64,000 nucleotides of DNA from Streptomyces sp. SAT1 (lineage in GTDB: Bacteria > Actinomycetota > Actinomycetes > Streptomycetales > Streptomycetaceae). The DNA lies in assembly GCF_001654495.1 (NCBI RefSeq), contig NZ_CP015849.1, positions 248,001 through 312,000 on the forward strand. The letters are read 5' to 3'. The notes below the pieces were generated by a model, which was not told where the DNA came from, did no database searches, and saw nothing but the letters and a program-made list of their open reading frames with translations. The translations under genes and the position numbers were made by a program. Positions within the stretch are counted from its first letter, which is position 1. Each line of letters starts with the position of its first letter. This document shows, piece after piece, positions 18,354-25,960 of the stretch.

Positions 18354-18440
18354 TCAGTCCGCGAGCGGACGACACAGCGCGGCGGCCACGCGGACGAGGT
18401 CCACGGCACGGCGGCGGGTCAGCGGCTCCGACGGAGGCAT
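18354..18440 (-). CDS. putative cysteine-containing leader peptide upstream of DUF1684 gene
   Basis: A 28-residue reading frame, ATG 18440 to TGA 18354. It contains [17 protein letters not shown], the pattern TRR-x-VD-x-VRV-x(4)-C that typifies short leader peptides ahead of sulfur-related operons in Streptomyces. A second copy of the same pattern runs the other way at 18559, in front of metY. Shared spacing between the RR pair, VD and Cys in two otherwise unrelated tiny frames supports real translation. Control of the DUF1684 gene by cysteine supply is inferred. Confidence 0.6.
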   Translation of the reverse strand: MPPSEPLTRRRAVDLVRVAAALCRPLAD

Positions 18441-18558
18441 GCCGGGATGCAAGCACGCGGCGCGAAAGGTGTCAACGGCGCGCCCGGCCCGCCGCCCGCA
18501 CGGTGGAACGGCCGCGAGGTGCTGGTGCGCGGCCGCTCCCCTGTGGTTACCTGGCCCC

Positions 18559-18633
18559 ATGACCGTGCTCGTGACCCGCCGCCACGTCGACTACGTGCGT
18601 GTCACCACCACGGCCTGTTCCGTCGTGAGCTGA
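18559..18633 (+). CDS. putative cysteine-containing leader peptide upstream of metY
   Basis: A 24-residue reading frame, ATG 18559 to TGA 18633, with the segment [17 protein letters not shown], matching the streptomycete leader-peptide pattern RRHVD-x-VRV-x(4)-C. It ends 198 bp before metY, and an 8-bp hairpin lies between them (18686). No clear Shine-Dalgarno precedes it, so it may be on a leaderless or nearly leaderless transcript. Ribosome stalling at the Cys codon when cysteine is short could release attenuation of metY-metX, as shown for Cys-containing leader frames in mycobacteria. Confidence 0.65.
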   Translation: MTVLVTRRHVDYVRVTTTACSVVS

Positions 18634-18685
18634 GCCCCGCTCCGGTCTCCGACCGCGTCCTTCCCCCGTTCCGCACCGCTGTGCC

Positions 18686-18706
18686 CACCCGCCCATGCGG
18701 CGGGTG
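18686..18706 (+). promoter_or_regulatory. hairpin between leader peptide and metY (candidate attenuator)
   Basis: Perfect 8-bp stem CACCCGCC (18686-18693) and GGCGGGTG (18699-18706) with a CATGC loop. It begins 53 bp after the leader peptide stop and ends 125 bp before metY. The rest of 18634-18831 is pyrimidine-rich with no SAM riboswitch I can recognise. Confidence 0.45.
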
Positions 18707-18831
18707 CGCCTGTCCTGCGGTTCCCCGGCGTCCCCCACGTCCCGGCGCGGCCCTCCGCGTCCACGCGCGCCCCGCCTCCCCTCCCCCGTACCCCGGGCGT
18801 TCCCGCCCTCCCCGTGCAAGGAGCAACCGCC

Positions 18832-20196
18832 ATGAGCAGCCAGCCCGTCGACTCCGTCACCGCCGGTCACACCGCGGACGAGGAACCCGCAGGTCCCGAC
18901 ACCTCGGCCTGGTCCTTCGAGACCAAGCAGATCCACGCGGGCGCCGCACCCGACCCGACGACCGGCGCGCGGGCGACGCCCGTCTACCAGACCACGTCGT
19001 TCGTGTTCCGGGACACCCAGCACGCCGCGGACCTGTTCTCGCTGGCCGAGCCCGGCAACATCTACACCCGTATCCACAACCCCACCCAGGACGTCTTCGA
19101 GCAGCGGATCGCCGCGCTGGAGGGCGGGGTGGCGGCGGTCGCGCTCGCCTCCGGGCAGGCGGCCGAGACACTGGCGATCCTGACGCTGGCCGGCTCCGGC
19201 GACCACATCGTCTCCAGCACATCGCTGTACGGCGGCACCTACAACCTGTTCCGGCACACGCTGCCCAGGCTGGGCATCGAGGTGTCGTTCGTGGACGACC
19301 CGGACGACGCCGAGGCGTGGCGGGCGGCGGTGCGGCCGAACACCAAGGCGCTGTTCGCCGAGACGCTGGGCAACCCGCGCGGCGACGTGCTCGACGTACG
19401 GGCGGTGGCGGACGTGGCGCACACGGCCGGGCTGCCGCTGATCGTGGACAACACCATCCCGACCCCGTATCTGCTGCGTCCGATCGAGCACGGGGCGGAC
19501 ATCGTCGTCCACTCGGCGACCAAGTTCCTCGGCGGGCACGGCACGGCCATCGCGGGTGTCGTCGTCGACGCCGGCACCTTCGACTTCGGGGCCCGCCCCG
19601 AGCGGTTCCCCGACTTCACCGAACCGGACCCCAGTTACCACGGGCTGCGGTACTGGCCCGCGCTCGGTCCGGGGGCGTTCGCCGTCAAGCTCCGGGTCCA
19701 GTTGCTGCGGGACCTCGGCCCGGCGCTCTCCCCGCACTCCGCCTTCCTGCTCCTCCAGGGCGTGGAGACGCTGAGCCTGCGCGTCGAACGGCACTCGGCC
19801 AACGCCCTGGCGCTGGCCGAGTGGCTGGAGCAGCGGGACGAGGTCGCCGCCGTGCACTATCCGGGGCTCAAGTCCAGCAAGTGGCACGCGGCGGCGCGCA
19901 CCTATCTGCCCCGGGGCGCCGGCGCCGTGGTCTCCTTCGAGCTGCGCGACGGCATCGAGGCCGGCAAGCGGTTCGTGGACGCGGTCGAGCTGTTCAGCCA
20001 CCTCGCCAACATCGGCGATGTGCGCAGCCTCATCATCCACCCGGCCTCCACGACGCACAGCCAGCTCGACGAGGAGCAGTTGGCGGCCACCGGCGCCTCG
20101 CCCGGCCTGGTGCGCCTGTCGGTCGGGCTGGAGAGCCTGGCCGACCTCAAGGCCGACCTGGAGGCGGGGTTCCGCGCGGCGAAGGGCGCGTCCTGA
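18832..20196 (+). CDS. metY: O-acetylhomoserine sulfhydrylase (MetY)
   Basis: PLP enzyme making homocysteine from O-acetylhomoserine and sulfide, for methionine synthesis. The 454-residue protein has [20 protein letters not shown] at the N-terminus, the [20 protein letters not shown] segment that contacts PLP phosphate, [12 protein letters not shown], and the Schiff-base lysine in [10 protein letters not shown] (about residue 230). The closing motif [20 protein letters not shown] is characteristic of the family. ATG 18832 follows CAAGGAGC. Its TGA overlaps the proposed metX start, so the pair is one operon. Confidence 0.95.
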   Translation: MSSQPVDSVTAGHTADEEPAGPDTSAWSFETKQIHAGAAPDPTTGARATPVYQTTSFVFRDTQHAADLFSLAEPGNIYTRIHNPTQDVFEQRIAALEGGVAAVALASGQAAETLAILTLAGSGDHIVSSTSLYGGTYNLFRHTLPRLGIEVSFVDDPDDAEAWRAAVRPNTKALFAETLGNPRGDVLDVRAVADVAHTAGLPLIVDNTIPTPYLLRPIEHGADIVVHSATKFLGGHGTAIAGVVVDAGTFDFGARPERFPDFTEPDPSYHGLRYWPALGPGAFAVKLRVQLLRDLGPALSPHSAFLLLQGVETLSLRVERHSANALALAEWLEQRDEVAAVHYPGLKSSKWHAAARTYLPRGAGAVVSFELRDGIEAGKRFVDAVELFSHLANIGDVRSLIIHPASTTHSQLDEEQLAATGASPGLVRLSVGLESLADLKADLEAGFRAAKGAS

Positions 20197-21359
20197 GCAC
20201 CGCGCCGACGTCCCCCGGGGTTCCCCTCCCGCCGGCCTCCGGGGCCTGGCGGGAGGGGGACCCGCCGGGGCGCCGCCTGTGGTACGAGCGCGCGGCGCCG
20301 CTCCCCCTGGAAGCGGGCGGCGAGCTTCCCGGGGTACGCCTGGCGTACGAGACGTGGGGGCGGCTCGCGCCCGACCGCTCCAACGCGGTGCTCGTGCTGC
20401 ACGCGCTGACCGGCGACAGCCATGTCGCGGGCCCGGCCGGGCCCGGTCACCCGGGGCCCGGCTGGTGGGACGGGCTCGTCGGCGCCGGGCGGGCCCTGGA
20501 CACCCGGCGCTGGTTCGTCGTCGCGCCGAACGTGCTCGGCGGCTGCCAGGGCAGCACCGGCCCTGCCTCCCCCGCCCCGGACGGGCACCGCTGGGGCAGC
20601 CGTTTCCCGTTCCTGACACAACGGGACCAGGTGGCGGCGGAGGCGGGTCTGGCCGACGCGCTCGGCATCGGGCGCTGGGCACTGGTCGTCGGCGGGTCGA
20701 TGGGCGGCATGCGGGCGCTGGAGTGGGCGGTGAGCCGTCCGGAGCGGACCGGTGCCCTGCTGCTGCTCGCCACCGGTGCCGCGGCGAGCGCGGAGCAACT
20801 GGCCTGGGCGAACGCACAGTTGCACGCCGTGCGCGACGATCCCCACTGGCACGACGGTGACTACCACGACGCGGGTCCGGGGCGCGGCCCGCACACGGGA
20901 CTCGGCCTGGCCCGGCGCATCGCCCACCTCACCTACCGCAGCGAACCGGAGCTGCGGGACCGCTTCGGCCGTACGCCGCAGGGCGCGGAGGACCCCTGGC
21001 GCGGCGGCCGCTACCAGGTCGAGTCCTACCTCGACCACCATGCCGCCAAGCTCGTGCGCCGCTTCGACGCGGGCAGCTATGTCGTCCTCACCGAGGCCAT
21101 GAACAGCCATGACGTCGGTCGCGGCCGGGGCGGGACACGGGCCGCGCTGCGCCGGGTGACGGCCAGGACCCTCGTCGCGGGCATCGACTCCGACCGCCTC
21201 TATCCCCCGTACCAGCAGGCCGAGTTGGCGGCCGGGATCCCCGGCGCGCGGCTGCGTACGATCCGGTCCCCGTACGGCCACGACGGGTTCCTCGTCGAGG
21301 TGGGGCAGGTCGCCGCGCTCGTGCGGGAGCTCCTGGACGGGGCAGCCGCCGGGGGGTGA
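20193..21359 (+). CDS. metX: homoserine O-acetyltransferase (MetX)
   Basis: Alpha/beta-hydrolase-fold enzyme that acetylates homoserine with acetyl-CoA, supplying the substrate of MetY. The 388-residue product has [20 protein letters not shown] and HALTGDSH, then the nucleophile elbow [12 protein letters not shown]. The catalytic Asp is in [12 protein letters not shown] and the His in [11 protein letters not shown]. No ATG, GTG or TTG is available before the conserved domain. The best start is CTG 20193, which overlaps the metY TGA and follows AAGGG at a spacing of 6. That CTG start is inferred. Confidence 0.9.
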   Translation: MSTAPTSPGVPLPPASGAWREGDPPGRRLWYERAAPLPLEAGGELPGVRLAYETWGRLAPDRSNAVLVLHALTGDSHVAGPAGPGHPGPGWWDGLVGAGRALDTRRWFVVAPNVLGGCQGSTGPASPAPDGHRWGSRFPFLTQRDQVAAEAGLADALGIGRWALVVGGSMGGMRALEWAVSRPERTGALLLLATGAAASAEQLAWANAQLHAVRDDPHWHDGDYHDAGPGRGPHTGLGLARRIAHLTYRSEPELRDRFGRTPQGAEDPWRGGRYQVESYLDHHAAKLVRRFDAGSYVVLTEAMNSHDVGRGRGGTRAALRRVTARTLVAGIDSDRLYPPYQQAELAAGIPGARLRTIRSPYGHDGFLVEVGQVAALVRELLDGAAAGG

Positions 21360-21381
21360 ACCGCTCGGCGGGGACGGCGGT

Positions 21382-21400
21382 CCCGCGCGCTCCGCGCGGG
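21382..21400. terminator. short GC hairpin between metX and the AKR gene
   Basis: Stem CCCGCGCG (21382-21389) with CGCGCGGG (21393-21400), loop CTC, lying between the convergent stops at 21359 and 21426. Likely terminates both transcripts. Confidence 0.55.
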
Positions 21401-21425
21401 CGGACGCCTCCCCCGAGAGCGCTTC

Positions 21426-22472
21426 TCAGCAGGGCGCGGGGTACAGCGGCGGGTTCACCCGGGCGAACCCCTCCTGACGCTCGTAGGGGAAGTACGGGTA
21501 GGGCGCCGTGCGGTGGCTGGCCGCGTCGAGCAATGCGGCCTGCTCGGGGGTGAGGCTCCAGCCGACGGCGCCGAGGTTCTGCCGCAGCTGCTCCTCGTCC
21601 CGGGCGCCGATGATGACCGAGGAGACGGTCTTCCGCCCGAGCAGCCAGTTGAGGGCGATCTGCGGCACCGCCTTGCCCGTCTCGGCCGCGACGGCCTCCA
21701 GGGCGTCGATGACGCCGTAGAGGTGGTCGTCGGTGACGGGCGGACCGTAGTCGGCGGTGCGGTGCAGGCGGCTGCCGGGCGGCAGCGGCGCTCCACGGCG
21801 GATCCTGCCGGTGAGCCGCCCCCAGCCGAGCGGGCTCCACACGATCGCGCCGAGGCCCTGGTCCACGCCGAGCGGCATCAGCTCCCATTCGTAGTCGCGG
21901 CCGAGGAGGGAGTAGTACACCTGCTGGGCCACATGGCGCGGGTGGCCGTGCTTCTCCGCGGCGGCGAGGGACTTCATCACCTGCCAGCCGGAGAAGTTGG
22001 ACACCCCGGTGTAGCGGACCTTGCCGGCCCGCACCAGGGTGTCGAGGGCGGACAGCACCTCTTCGACGGGTGTTCCGGCGTCGTAGGCGTGCAGCTGGAA
22101 CAGGTCGAGGCGGTCGGTGCCGAGCCTGCGCAGCGCGTCCTCGCAGGCGGTGATCAGCCGGGAGCGCGAGGAGCCCGCGTCACCCGGGCCGTCCCCCGTC
22201 GGCAGACCGGCCTTGGTGGAGATGATCACCTGGTCGCGGCGGCCCTTGACCGCCTGCCCCAGCACCTCCTCGGAGGCGCCGGCGGAGTAGACGTCGGCGG
22301 TGTCGAACATCGTGATCCCGGCGTCCAGGCAGATGTCCACCAGACGCCGCGCCTCCTGCGCGCCGGTCGTGCCCCACGCGCCGAAGAGCGGTCCCTGCCC
22401 GCCGAACGTCCCGGCACCGAAGCTCAGCGCCGGGACCATGAGCCCGGACGCGCCCAGTCGCCTGTACTCCAT
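21426..22472 (-). CDS. aldo/keto reductase
   Basis: NADPH-dependent oxidoreductase of 348 residues. The catalytic tetrad is visible: Asp and Tyr in FDTADVYSAG (about residues 54-63), Lys in STKAGL and His in LFQLHAYD. The cofactor end is SVIIGARDEEQLRQNLGAVG. The sequence resembles the stress-induced AKR group of actinomycetes (LGASGLMVPALSFGAGTFGG at the start). The ATG at 22472 faces a divergent TetR gene, and a 7-bp inverted repeat between them overlaps the -10 for both directions. The regulator probably controls this reductase; the substrate is unknown. Confidence 0.9.
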   Translation of the reverse strand: MEYRRLGASGLMVPALSFGAGTFGGQGPLFGAWGTTGAQEARRLVDICLDAGITMFDTADVYSAGASEEVLGQAVKGRRDQVIISTKAGLPTGDGPGDAGSSRSRLITACEDALRRLGTDRLDLFQLHAYDAGTPVEEVLSALDTLVRAGKVRYTGVSNFSGWQVMKSLAAAEKHGHPRHVAQQVYYSLLGRDYEWELMPLGVDQGLGAIVWSPLGWGRLTGRIRRGAPLPPGSRLHRTADYGPPVTDDHLYGVIDALEAVAAETGKAVPQIALNWLLGRKTVSSVIIGARDEEQLRQNLGAVGWSLTPEQAALLDAASHRTAPYPYFPYERQEGFARVNPPLYPAPC

Positions 22473-22498
22473 GACTGACCCCTTTCACCGACGGATCA

Positions 22499-22524
22499 GC
22501 TAACGGGTCTATAGTTTCGTTAGC
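22499..22524. promoter_or_regulatory. TetR operator and overlapping divergent -10 elements
   Basis: Inverted repeat GCTAACG (22499-22505) and CGTTAGC (22518-22524) with a 12-bp spacer. The spacer holds TATAGT (+ strand, 22510-22515) and TATAGA (- strand, rc of 22508-22513), good -10 hexamers for the TetR and reductase genes. Binding here would block both promoters. Confidence 0.75.
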
Positions 22525-22574
22525 CGCCGCCAAAGGTAGCAGGCCCATGGAGTTAATGGAACTGGAGTGCCGTT

Positions 22575-23213
22575 ATGTCGGACGAAGCCGAACCGGGAAC
22601 CGTGCGGCCGGGCGGGCGCACCGCCAGGGTGCGCCAGGCGGTGCTGCGGGCGGCCGAGGACTCCTTGGCGGAGCACGGCTTCGCCCACCTCGACCTGACC
22701 GAGGTCGCACGCCGTGCCGGCGTGGGCAAGACGACCGTCTACCGCCGCTGGGGAACCGTGACAGGGCTGCTGGCCGATGTCCTGGTGGACATGGCCGAGC
22801 AGTCCGTGCCGCGCACCGAGACCGGTTCGCTGCTCGGTGACCTGAGGGCCAACGCCCGCCTGGTGCGGCGCACTCTGACGGATCCGCGCCAGGGCGCGCT
22901 GTTCAGGGCCCTGATCGCGGCCGCCACATGTGACGTGCGGACGGCCGAGGCGCTGCACCGCTTCTACGACATCCGGCTGAAGGAGTGGGCCCCCTGCGTC
23001 GGGCAGGCCGTCGAGCGGGGCGAGGCGCCCCCGGGCACCGACGCCCGGGAGGTGATCCGCGCCGTCTCCGCCCCCCTCTACCACCGGCTGCTGATCAGCG
23101 GCGACCCGCTCGACGAGGCCACCGCCGACCGGGCCGCCGAGGCGGCGGCGACCGCCGCACGGGCGGGCGCCTACGTGGTGCCGGACACGGGGGACGCGCG
23201 GGAAGGCGCGTGA
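22575..23213 (+). CDS. TetR/AcrR-family regulator
   Basis: A 212-residue repressor. The N-terminal HTH spans about residues 15-62 (RQAVLRAAEDSLAEHGFAHL, then LTEVARRAGVGKTTVYRRWG). The ligand-binding C-terminal domain ends with the TetR_C-type segment LYHRLLISGDPLDEATADRA. ATG 22575 follows TGGAG at a suitable distance. The gene diverges from the aldo/keto reductase gene, and the palindrome at 22499-22524 is the natural operator for autoregulation and control of that enzyme. Confidence 0.9.
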   Translation: MSDEAEPGTVRPGGRTARVRQAVLRAAEDSLAEHGFAHLDLTEVARRAGVGKTTVYRRWGTVTGLLADVLVDMAEQSVPRTETGSLLGDLRANARLVRRTLTDPRQGALFRALIAAATCDVRTAEALHRFYDIRLKEWAPCVGQAVERGEAPPGTDAREVIRAVSAPLYHRLLISGDPLDEATADRAAEAAATAARAGAYVVPDTGDAREGA

Positions 23214-23244
23214 GCCGCCCCCCGGCGCGGACCTTCCCCGGTGA

Positions 23245-23655
23245 TCACCCCTTCGGCTGGGTGAAGCGGATCCGGTTCCCGAAGGGGTCGCGCAGACCGC
23301 AGTCGATGCCGTACGGGCGCTCGGTGGGTTCCTCGGTGAACTCCACCCCGCGCTCCAGCAGCGTCTCGTAGGTCTTGCGGCAGTCGTCCGTGGTGAGGAT
23401 GAGCCAGCCGCCCATCGCTCCCTTCGTCACCAGCTCGCGCACCTGCTCCGCGACCTCCTCCGACATCGCCGGGGCGCCCGGCCGCTCCAGCAGGATCTGC
23501 CGCTCGGGGTGGCCGGGGACGCTGACGGTCAGCCAGCGCATGAAGCCCATGTCGATGTCGGCGGCGACCTCCAGGCCGAGCTTGCCGACGTAGAAGTCAT
23601 GGGCCTCGTTCTGATCGAGGACGTATATCTGCGAGTGCGTGATGGCGTTGAACAT
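23245..23655 (-). CDS. VOC (glyoxalase/bleomycin resistance) family protein
   Basis: A 136-residue single-domain vicinal-oxygen-chelate protein. It has the paired beta-alpha-beta-beta-beta modules: SQIYVLDQNEAHDFYVGKLG and EVAADIDMGFMRWLTVSVPG, then GWLILTTDDCRKTYETLLER and FTEEPTERPYGIDCGLRDPF followed by GNRIRF. Metal-ligand type positions (Gln/Glu) are present. ATG 23655 is chosen over a GTG 9 bp upstream. The AraC gene precedes it by 85 bp on the same strand, and a 17-bp palindrome covers the junction, so it is likely the AraC target. Substrate unknown. Confidence 0.88.
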   Translation of the reverse strand: MFNAITHSQIYVLDQNEAHDFYVGKLGLEVAADIDMGFMRWLTVSVPGHPERQILLERPGAPAMSEEVAEQVRELVTKGAMGGWLILTTDDCRKTYETLLERGVEFTEEPTERPYGIDCGLRDPFGNRIRFTQPKG

Positions 23656-23728
23656 GACGCTCACGCTACCGAGCGGCGGGGCGGAGAACTTATCCGAAAC
23701 TGCTCGATCGCCGAGACCCCGGACCGCG

Positions 23729-23745
23729 CCTGACGCGACGTCAGG
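23729..23745. promoter_or_regulatory. palindrome upstream of the VOC gene
   Basis: CCTGACG and CGTCAGG arms (23729-23735, 23739-23745) around CGA. It overlaps the end of the AraC gene and sits about 75 bp upstream of the VOC start, a plausible operator position. Confidence 0.4.
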
Positions 23746-24133
23746 AACTGGGCCGGGTCCAGGCCATGGTGAAGCACGTCGGGACCCCGGCGGCCACCGC
23801 CTCCTTGCGGTACGTCCGCGGTGACCTGCCGACGATGTCCCGGAAGGTGCGGCTGAACGTGCCCGTGCTGGCGAAGCCGACCTCGATCCCGATGTCCGTG
23901 ACACTGCGGCCGGTCCCGCGCAGCAGGAACATCGCCCGCTCCACCCGGCGACGCTGCAGGTAGCGGTGCGGGGTCTCGCCGAAGGTGGCCCGGAAGGTCC
24001 GGGCGAAGTGGGCCGGTGACACATGTGCGATCCGGGCCAGGGCGGGCACGTCCAGCGGACGCGCGTAGTCGCGGTCCATCGCGTCCCGCGCCCGCAGCAT
24101 ACGGCGGTTGCTGTCCTCCACGGCCCGGCTCAC
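23741..24133 (-). CDS. small AraC-family regulator (DNA-binding domain only)
   Basis: A 130-residue protein made almost entirely of the AraC double helix-turn-helix. It reads RARDAMDRDYARPLDVPALA then RIAHVSPAHFARTFRATFGE, TPHRYLQRRRVERAMFLLRG, and the second HTH SVTDIGIEVGFASTGTFSRT ending in FRDIVGRSPRTYR. There is no sensor domain, so any effector must act otherwise or be absent. GTG 24133 is the first start before the domain. It precedes the VOC gene on the same strand, an arrangement repeated in many Streptomyces genomes. Confidence 0.88.
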   Translation of the reverse strand: MSRAVEDSNRRMLRARDAMDRDYARPLDVPALARIAHVSPAHFARTFRATFGETPHRYLQRRRVERAMFLLRGTGRSVTDIGIEVGFASTGTFSRTFRDIVGRSPRTYRKEAVAAGVPTCFTMAWTRPSS

Positions 24134-24195
24134 CCGGCCATCATCCCACCGCCGGGGGGGAGCCGGCCGCACGGCCCCCCGGGCGCGGGCGGGCC

Positions 24196-24672
24196 TCAGT
24201 CCCCCGGGTCCTCGTCCGGGGCGGCGGGGCGAGGCGCCGGACTCGGGGGCGGGGGCGGGGCCGGGGCCCCGAACGAGACACCGGAGAAGTCCCGGCCCTG
24301 GAGCACCGGGCCGTTCTGGGTGCCGCCGCTGACGGTGTTGCGCACCGCGCCCTCCTCGATGCCGAGGGTCCTGGTCCGCGCGTACCAGGCTTCGAGGTCG
24401 TGGCGGAAGCCGGTGTCCCACAGGGCTCGTCGGGCCAGCGCCGCGCTCAGCTCCCGCGCCCGCCGCGGATCGCCCGGGTCCTCGCCCAGCCTGGCCAGTT
24501 CGCGCTGCCCCGGAACGACCGGCGGGGTGCCGCCGTCCGCGCCGCCGTCATCTGCGGAGCGCCGGAACGGCCGCCGCACCAGCGCGGTCAGCCCCGCCCA
24601 CGCCTGCTGTCCCAGCTCACCACCGGCACCGCCCGCCAGCGCGCCGAGCAGAGCCACCGACACCGGATCCAT
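24196..24672 (-). CDS. hypothetical protein with a VSGGTQNGPVLQG-type motif
   Basis: A 158-residue protein of unknown function. The N-terminus is helical and Gly/Ala-rich (MDPVSVALLGALAGGAGGEL) and could sit on a membrane. The middle contains PPVVPGQRELARLGEDPGDP and LSAALARRALWDTGFRHDLE. Residues about 113-137 (AVRNTVSGGTQNGPVLQGRD then FSGVSFG) match a Gly/Val/Gln repeat motif that I recall from actinomycete proteins linked to NB-ARC, TIR or trypsin-like partners. The tail is Pro-rich. ATG 24672 is the first start in a region with divergent codon use upstream. It may be co-transcribed with the AraC gene 62 bp downstream. Confidence 0.6.
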   Translation of the reverse strand: MDPVSVALLGALAGGAGGELGQQAWAGLTALVRRPFRRSADDGGADGGTPPVVPGQRELARLGEDPGDPRRARELSAALARRALWDTGFRHDLEAWYARTRTLGIEEGAVRNTVSGGTQNGPVLQGRDFSGVSFGAPAPPPPPSPAPRPAAPDEDPGD

Positions 24673-24855
24673 CCGAGGCCACCCGTTCCTTCCGCCGACG
24701 GCCGCGCCGGTACGACAGTCACCGGCGCGCTTGTCCCGAGTCTCCCCGCCCCGCGCCGCGTCCAGTCCCGGCGCGGCCCGCTCGTGCGCGGCCGGAGCGC
24801 CGGACACCGCGCGCGGCACCCGGGTGATACGTGTCAGCCGGCACAGGCCGGCCGG

Positions 24856-25668
24856 TCAGCCGAGGCACGGCGGCTCGCCGTCGTCCGGGTCCGTGCCCGG
24901 CCGGGCGTCCGGGAGATAGCTCGCGAGTCCGCGCAGGATGATCTCCAGGCCGATGTCGAACCGCTCGTCGGCCGACTCGGTCACCATCAGCCCGGACAGG
25001 GCGTGCAGATGGGGGAAGTCACGCTCGGGCAGGGACGCGAAGTACGTCCGCATCTCCTCGGCGATCCCGCTCCAGTCCGGGCCGGAACCGGCGGGCGCGT
25101 CGCGTTCGTCCTGGCCGGCGCGCCCCTGCCACATGGTCTCGCCCATGACGAAGCTGTCGATGTAGGTGGAGATGAGGTCGCCGGCCTCGGCCGCGATGCG
25201 GTCCGGCAGTCCGGCGGTCCGCAGGATGCCGAGGAACGACTCGACCTGCGGCAGCAGTTCGGCGGTGAAGGGGACGTGGGCCATGGAGATCCTGGCCATG
25301 TCCCGGTGGGCCAGCAGGCGTCGGCGCCCCGAGCGGGCGAAGTCGCGCAGCTGCTGCTGCCAGCGCTCGGGGTCGGGCTCGGGCATCTCGACGCCCTCGA
25401 AGAGCCGGTTGTACATGAGCTGGAGCAGGTCGTCCTTGGAGCTGACGTGGGCGTAGAGGGCGGAGACCGTCACCTCCAGCCCGGCCGCCACCTGGCGCAT
25501 CGACAGCCCGTCGAGCCCCTGCCGGTCCAGCACCTCGAAGGCGGCGTCCACGATGCGCTCGCGCGTCAGGGGAGTGCGCGCGGGCGTGAGGCGGGGGCGG
25601 GAGGGGCGCCTGCGCTCCCACGGAGTGGGCGGAGGGGATCCGGGGGTGTGGGCGGCCGCGTCGTTCAT
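24856..25668 (-). CDS. TetR-family repressor (TetR_C type) of the divergent MFS pump
   Basis: A 270-residue regulator. The HTH covers about residues 33-80 (LTRERIVDAAFEVLDRQGLD, GLSMRQVAAGLEVTVSALYA, HVSSKDDLLQLM). The C-terminal domain resembles the tetracycline-repressor-like class that controls export pumps. A 30-residue Pro/Arg-rich N-terminal extension precedes the HTH. ATG 25668 diverges from the MFS gene at 25961. Three GAAC/GTTC palindromes lie in the 292-bp gap, two of them next to the two genes, so autoregulation and pump control are expected. Confidence 0.9.
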   Translation of the reverse strand: MNDAAAHTPGSPPPTPWERRRPSRPRLTPARTPLTRERIVDAAFEVLDRQGLDGLSMRQVAAGLEVTVSALYAHVSSKDDLLQLMYNRLFEGVEMPEPDPERWQQQLRDFARSGRRRLLAHRDMARISMAHVPFTAELLPQVESFLGILRTAGLPDRIAAEAGDLISTYIDSFVMGETMWQGRAGQDERDAPAGSGPDWSGIAEEMRTYFASLPERDFPHLHALSGLMVTESADERFDIGLEIILRGLASYLPDARPGTDPDDGEPPCLG

Positions 25669-25687
25669 GAGCCCAGTCTAGGCAACC

Positions 25688-25703
25688 GGAGAACACTGTT
25701 CAC
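25688..25703. promoter_or_regulatory. TetR operator 1
   Basis: GGAGAACACTGTTCAC, with the palindromic core GAACA-CTGTTC, 20 bp upstream of the TetR start codon. The same core recurs in inverted orientation at 25827. Confidence 0.75.
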
Positions 25704-25790
25704 CTACTGGCCGACCGCCTGTGCGCACCGGGAGGATGAACAGTACGCGATATATCTTGTCCGGGTCGCGAAGTTGCGCTATATCTTGAT

Positions 25791-25801
25791 GAACGCCGTT
25801 C
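25791..25801. promoter_or_regulatory. weaker TetR half-operator pair
   Basis: GAACGCCGTTC, a variant of the GAAC-N3-GTTC core, between the two strong operators. It follows TATATC (two direct copies, near 25750 and 25780) that could be -10 elements. Confidence 0.5.
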
Positions 25802-25826
25802 TCTGGATGATCGGTGTTCAGGTACA

Positions 25827-25842
25827 GTGAACACTGTTCTCC
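25827..25842. promoter_or_regulatory. TetR operator 2
   Basis: GTGAACACTGTTCTCC, the reverse-oriented match of operator 1 (one base different in the centre), 119 bp upstream of the MFS start. Repression of the pump gene from this site is likely. Confidence 0.75.
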
Positions 25843-25960
25843 GGGGGGTGGCCGACCTGTCGTCCCCGGCGCGAGCCCGCGCACGGAGGCGCATCCGTCC
25901 GTCCCGCCGTGCCCGTGGGGTCTTCCTCCCGGGCCCGCCCGTCCGCGAGGAGTAGTACCG

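Noticed and set aside
18634..18831. SAM riboswitch upstream of metY
   Set aside because: The stretch is pyrimidine-rich with one hairpin and lacks the conserved SAM aptamer bases and helices I know.
22547..22840. 97-codon plus-strand frame inside the TetR gene
   Set aside because: Overlaps the TetR HTH in another frame and has no features.
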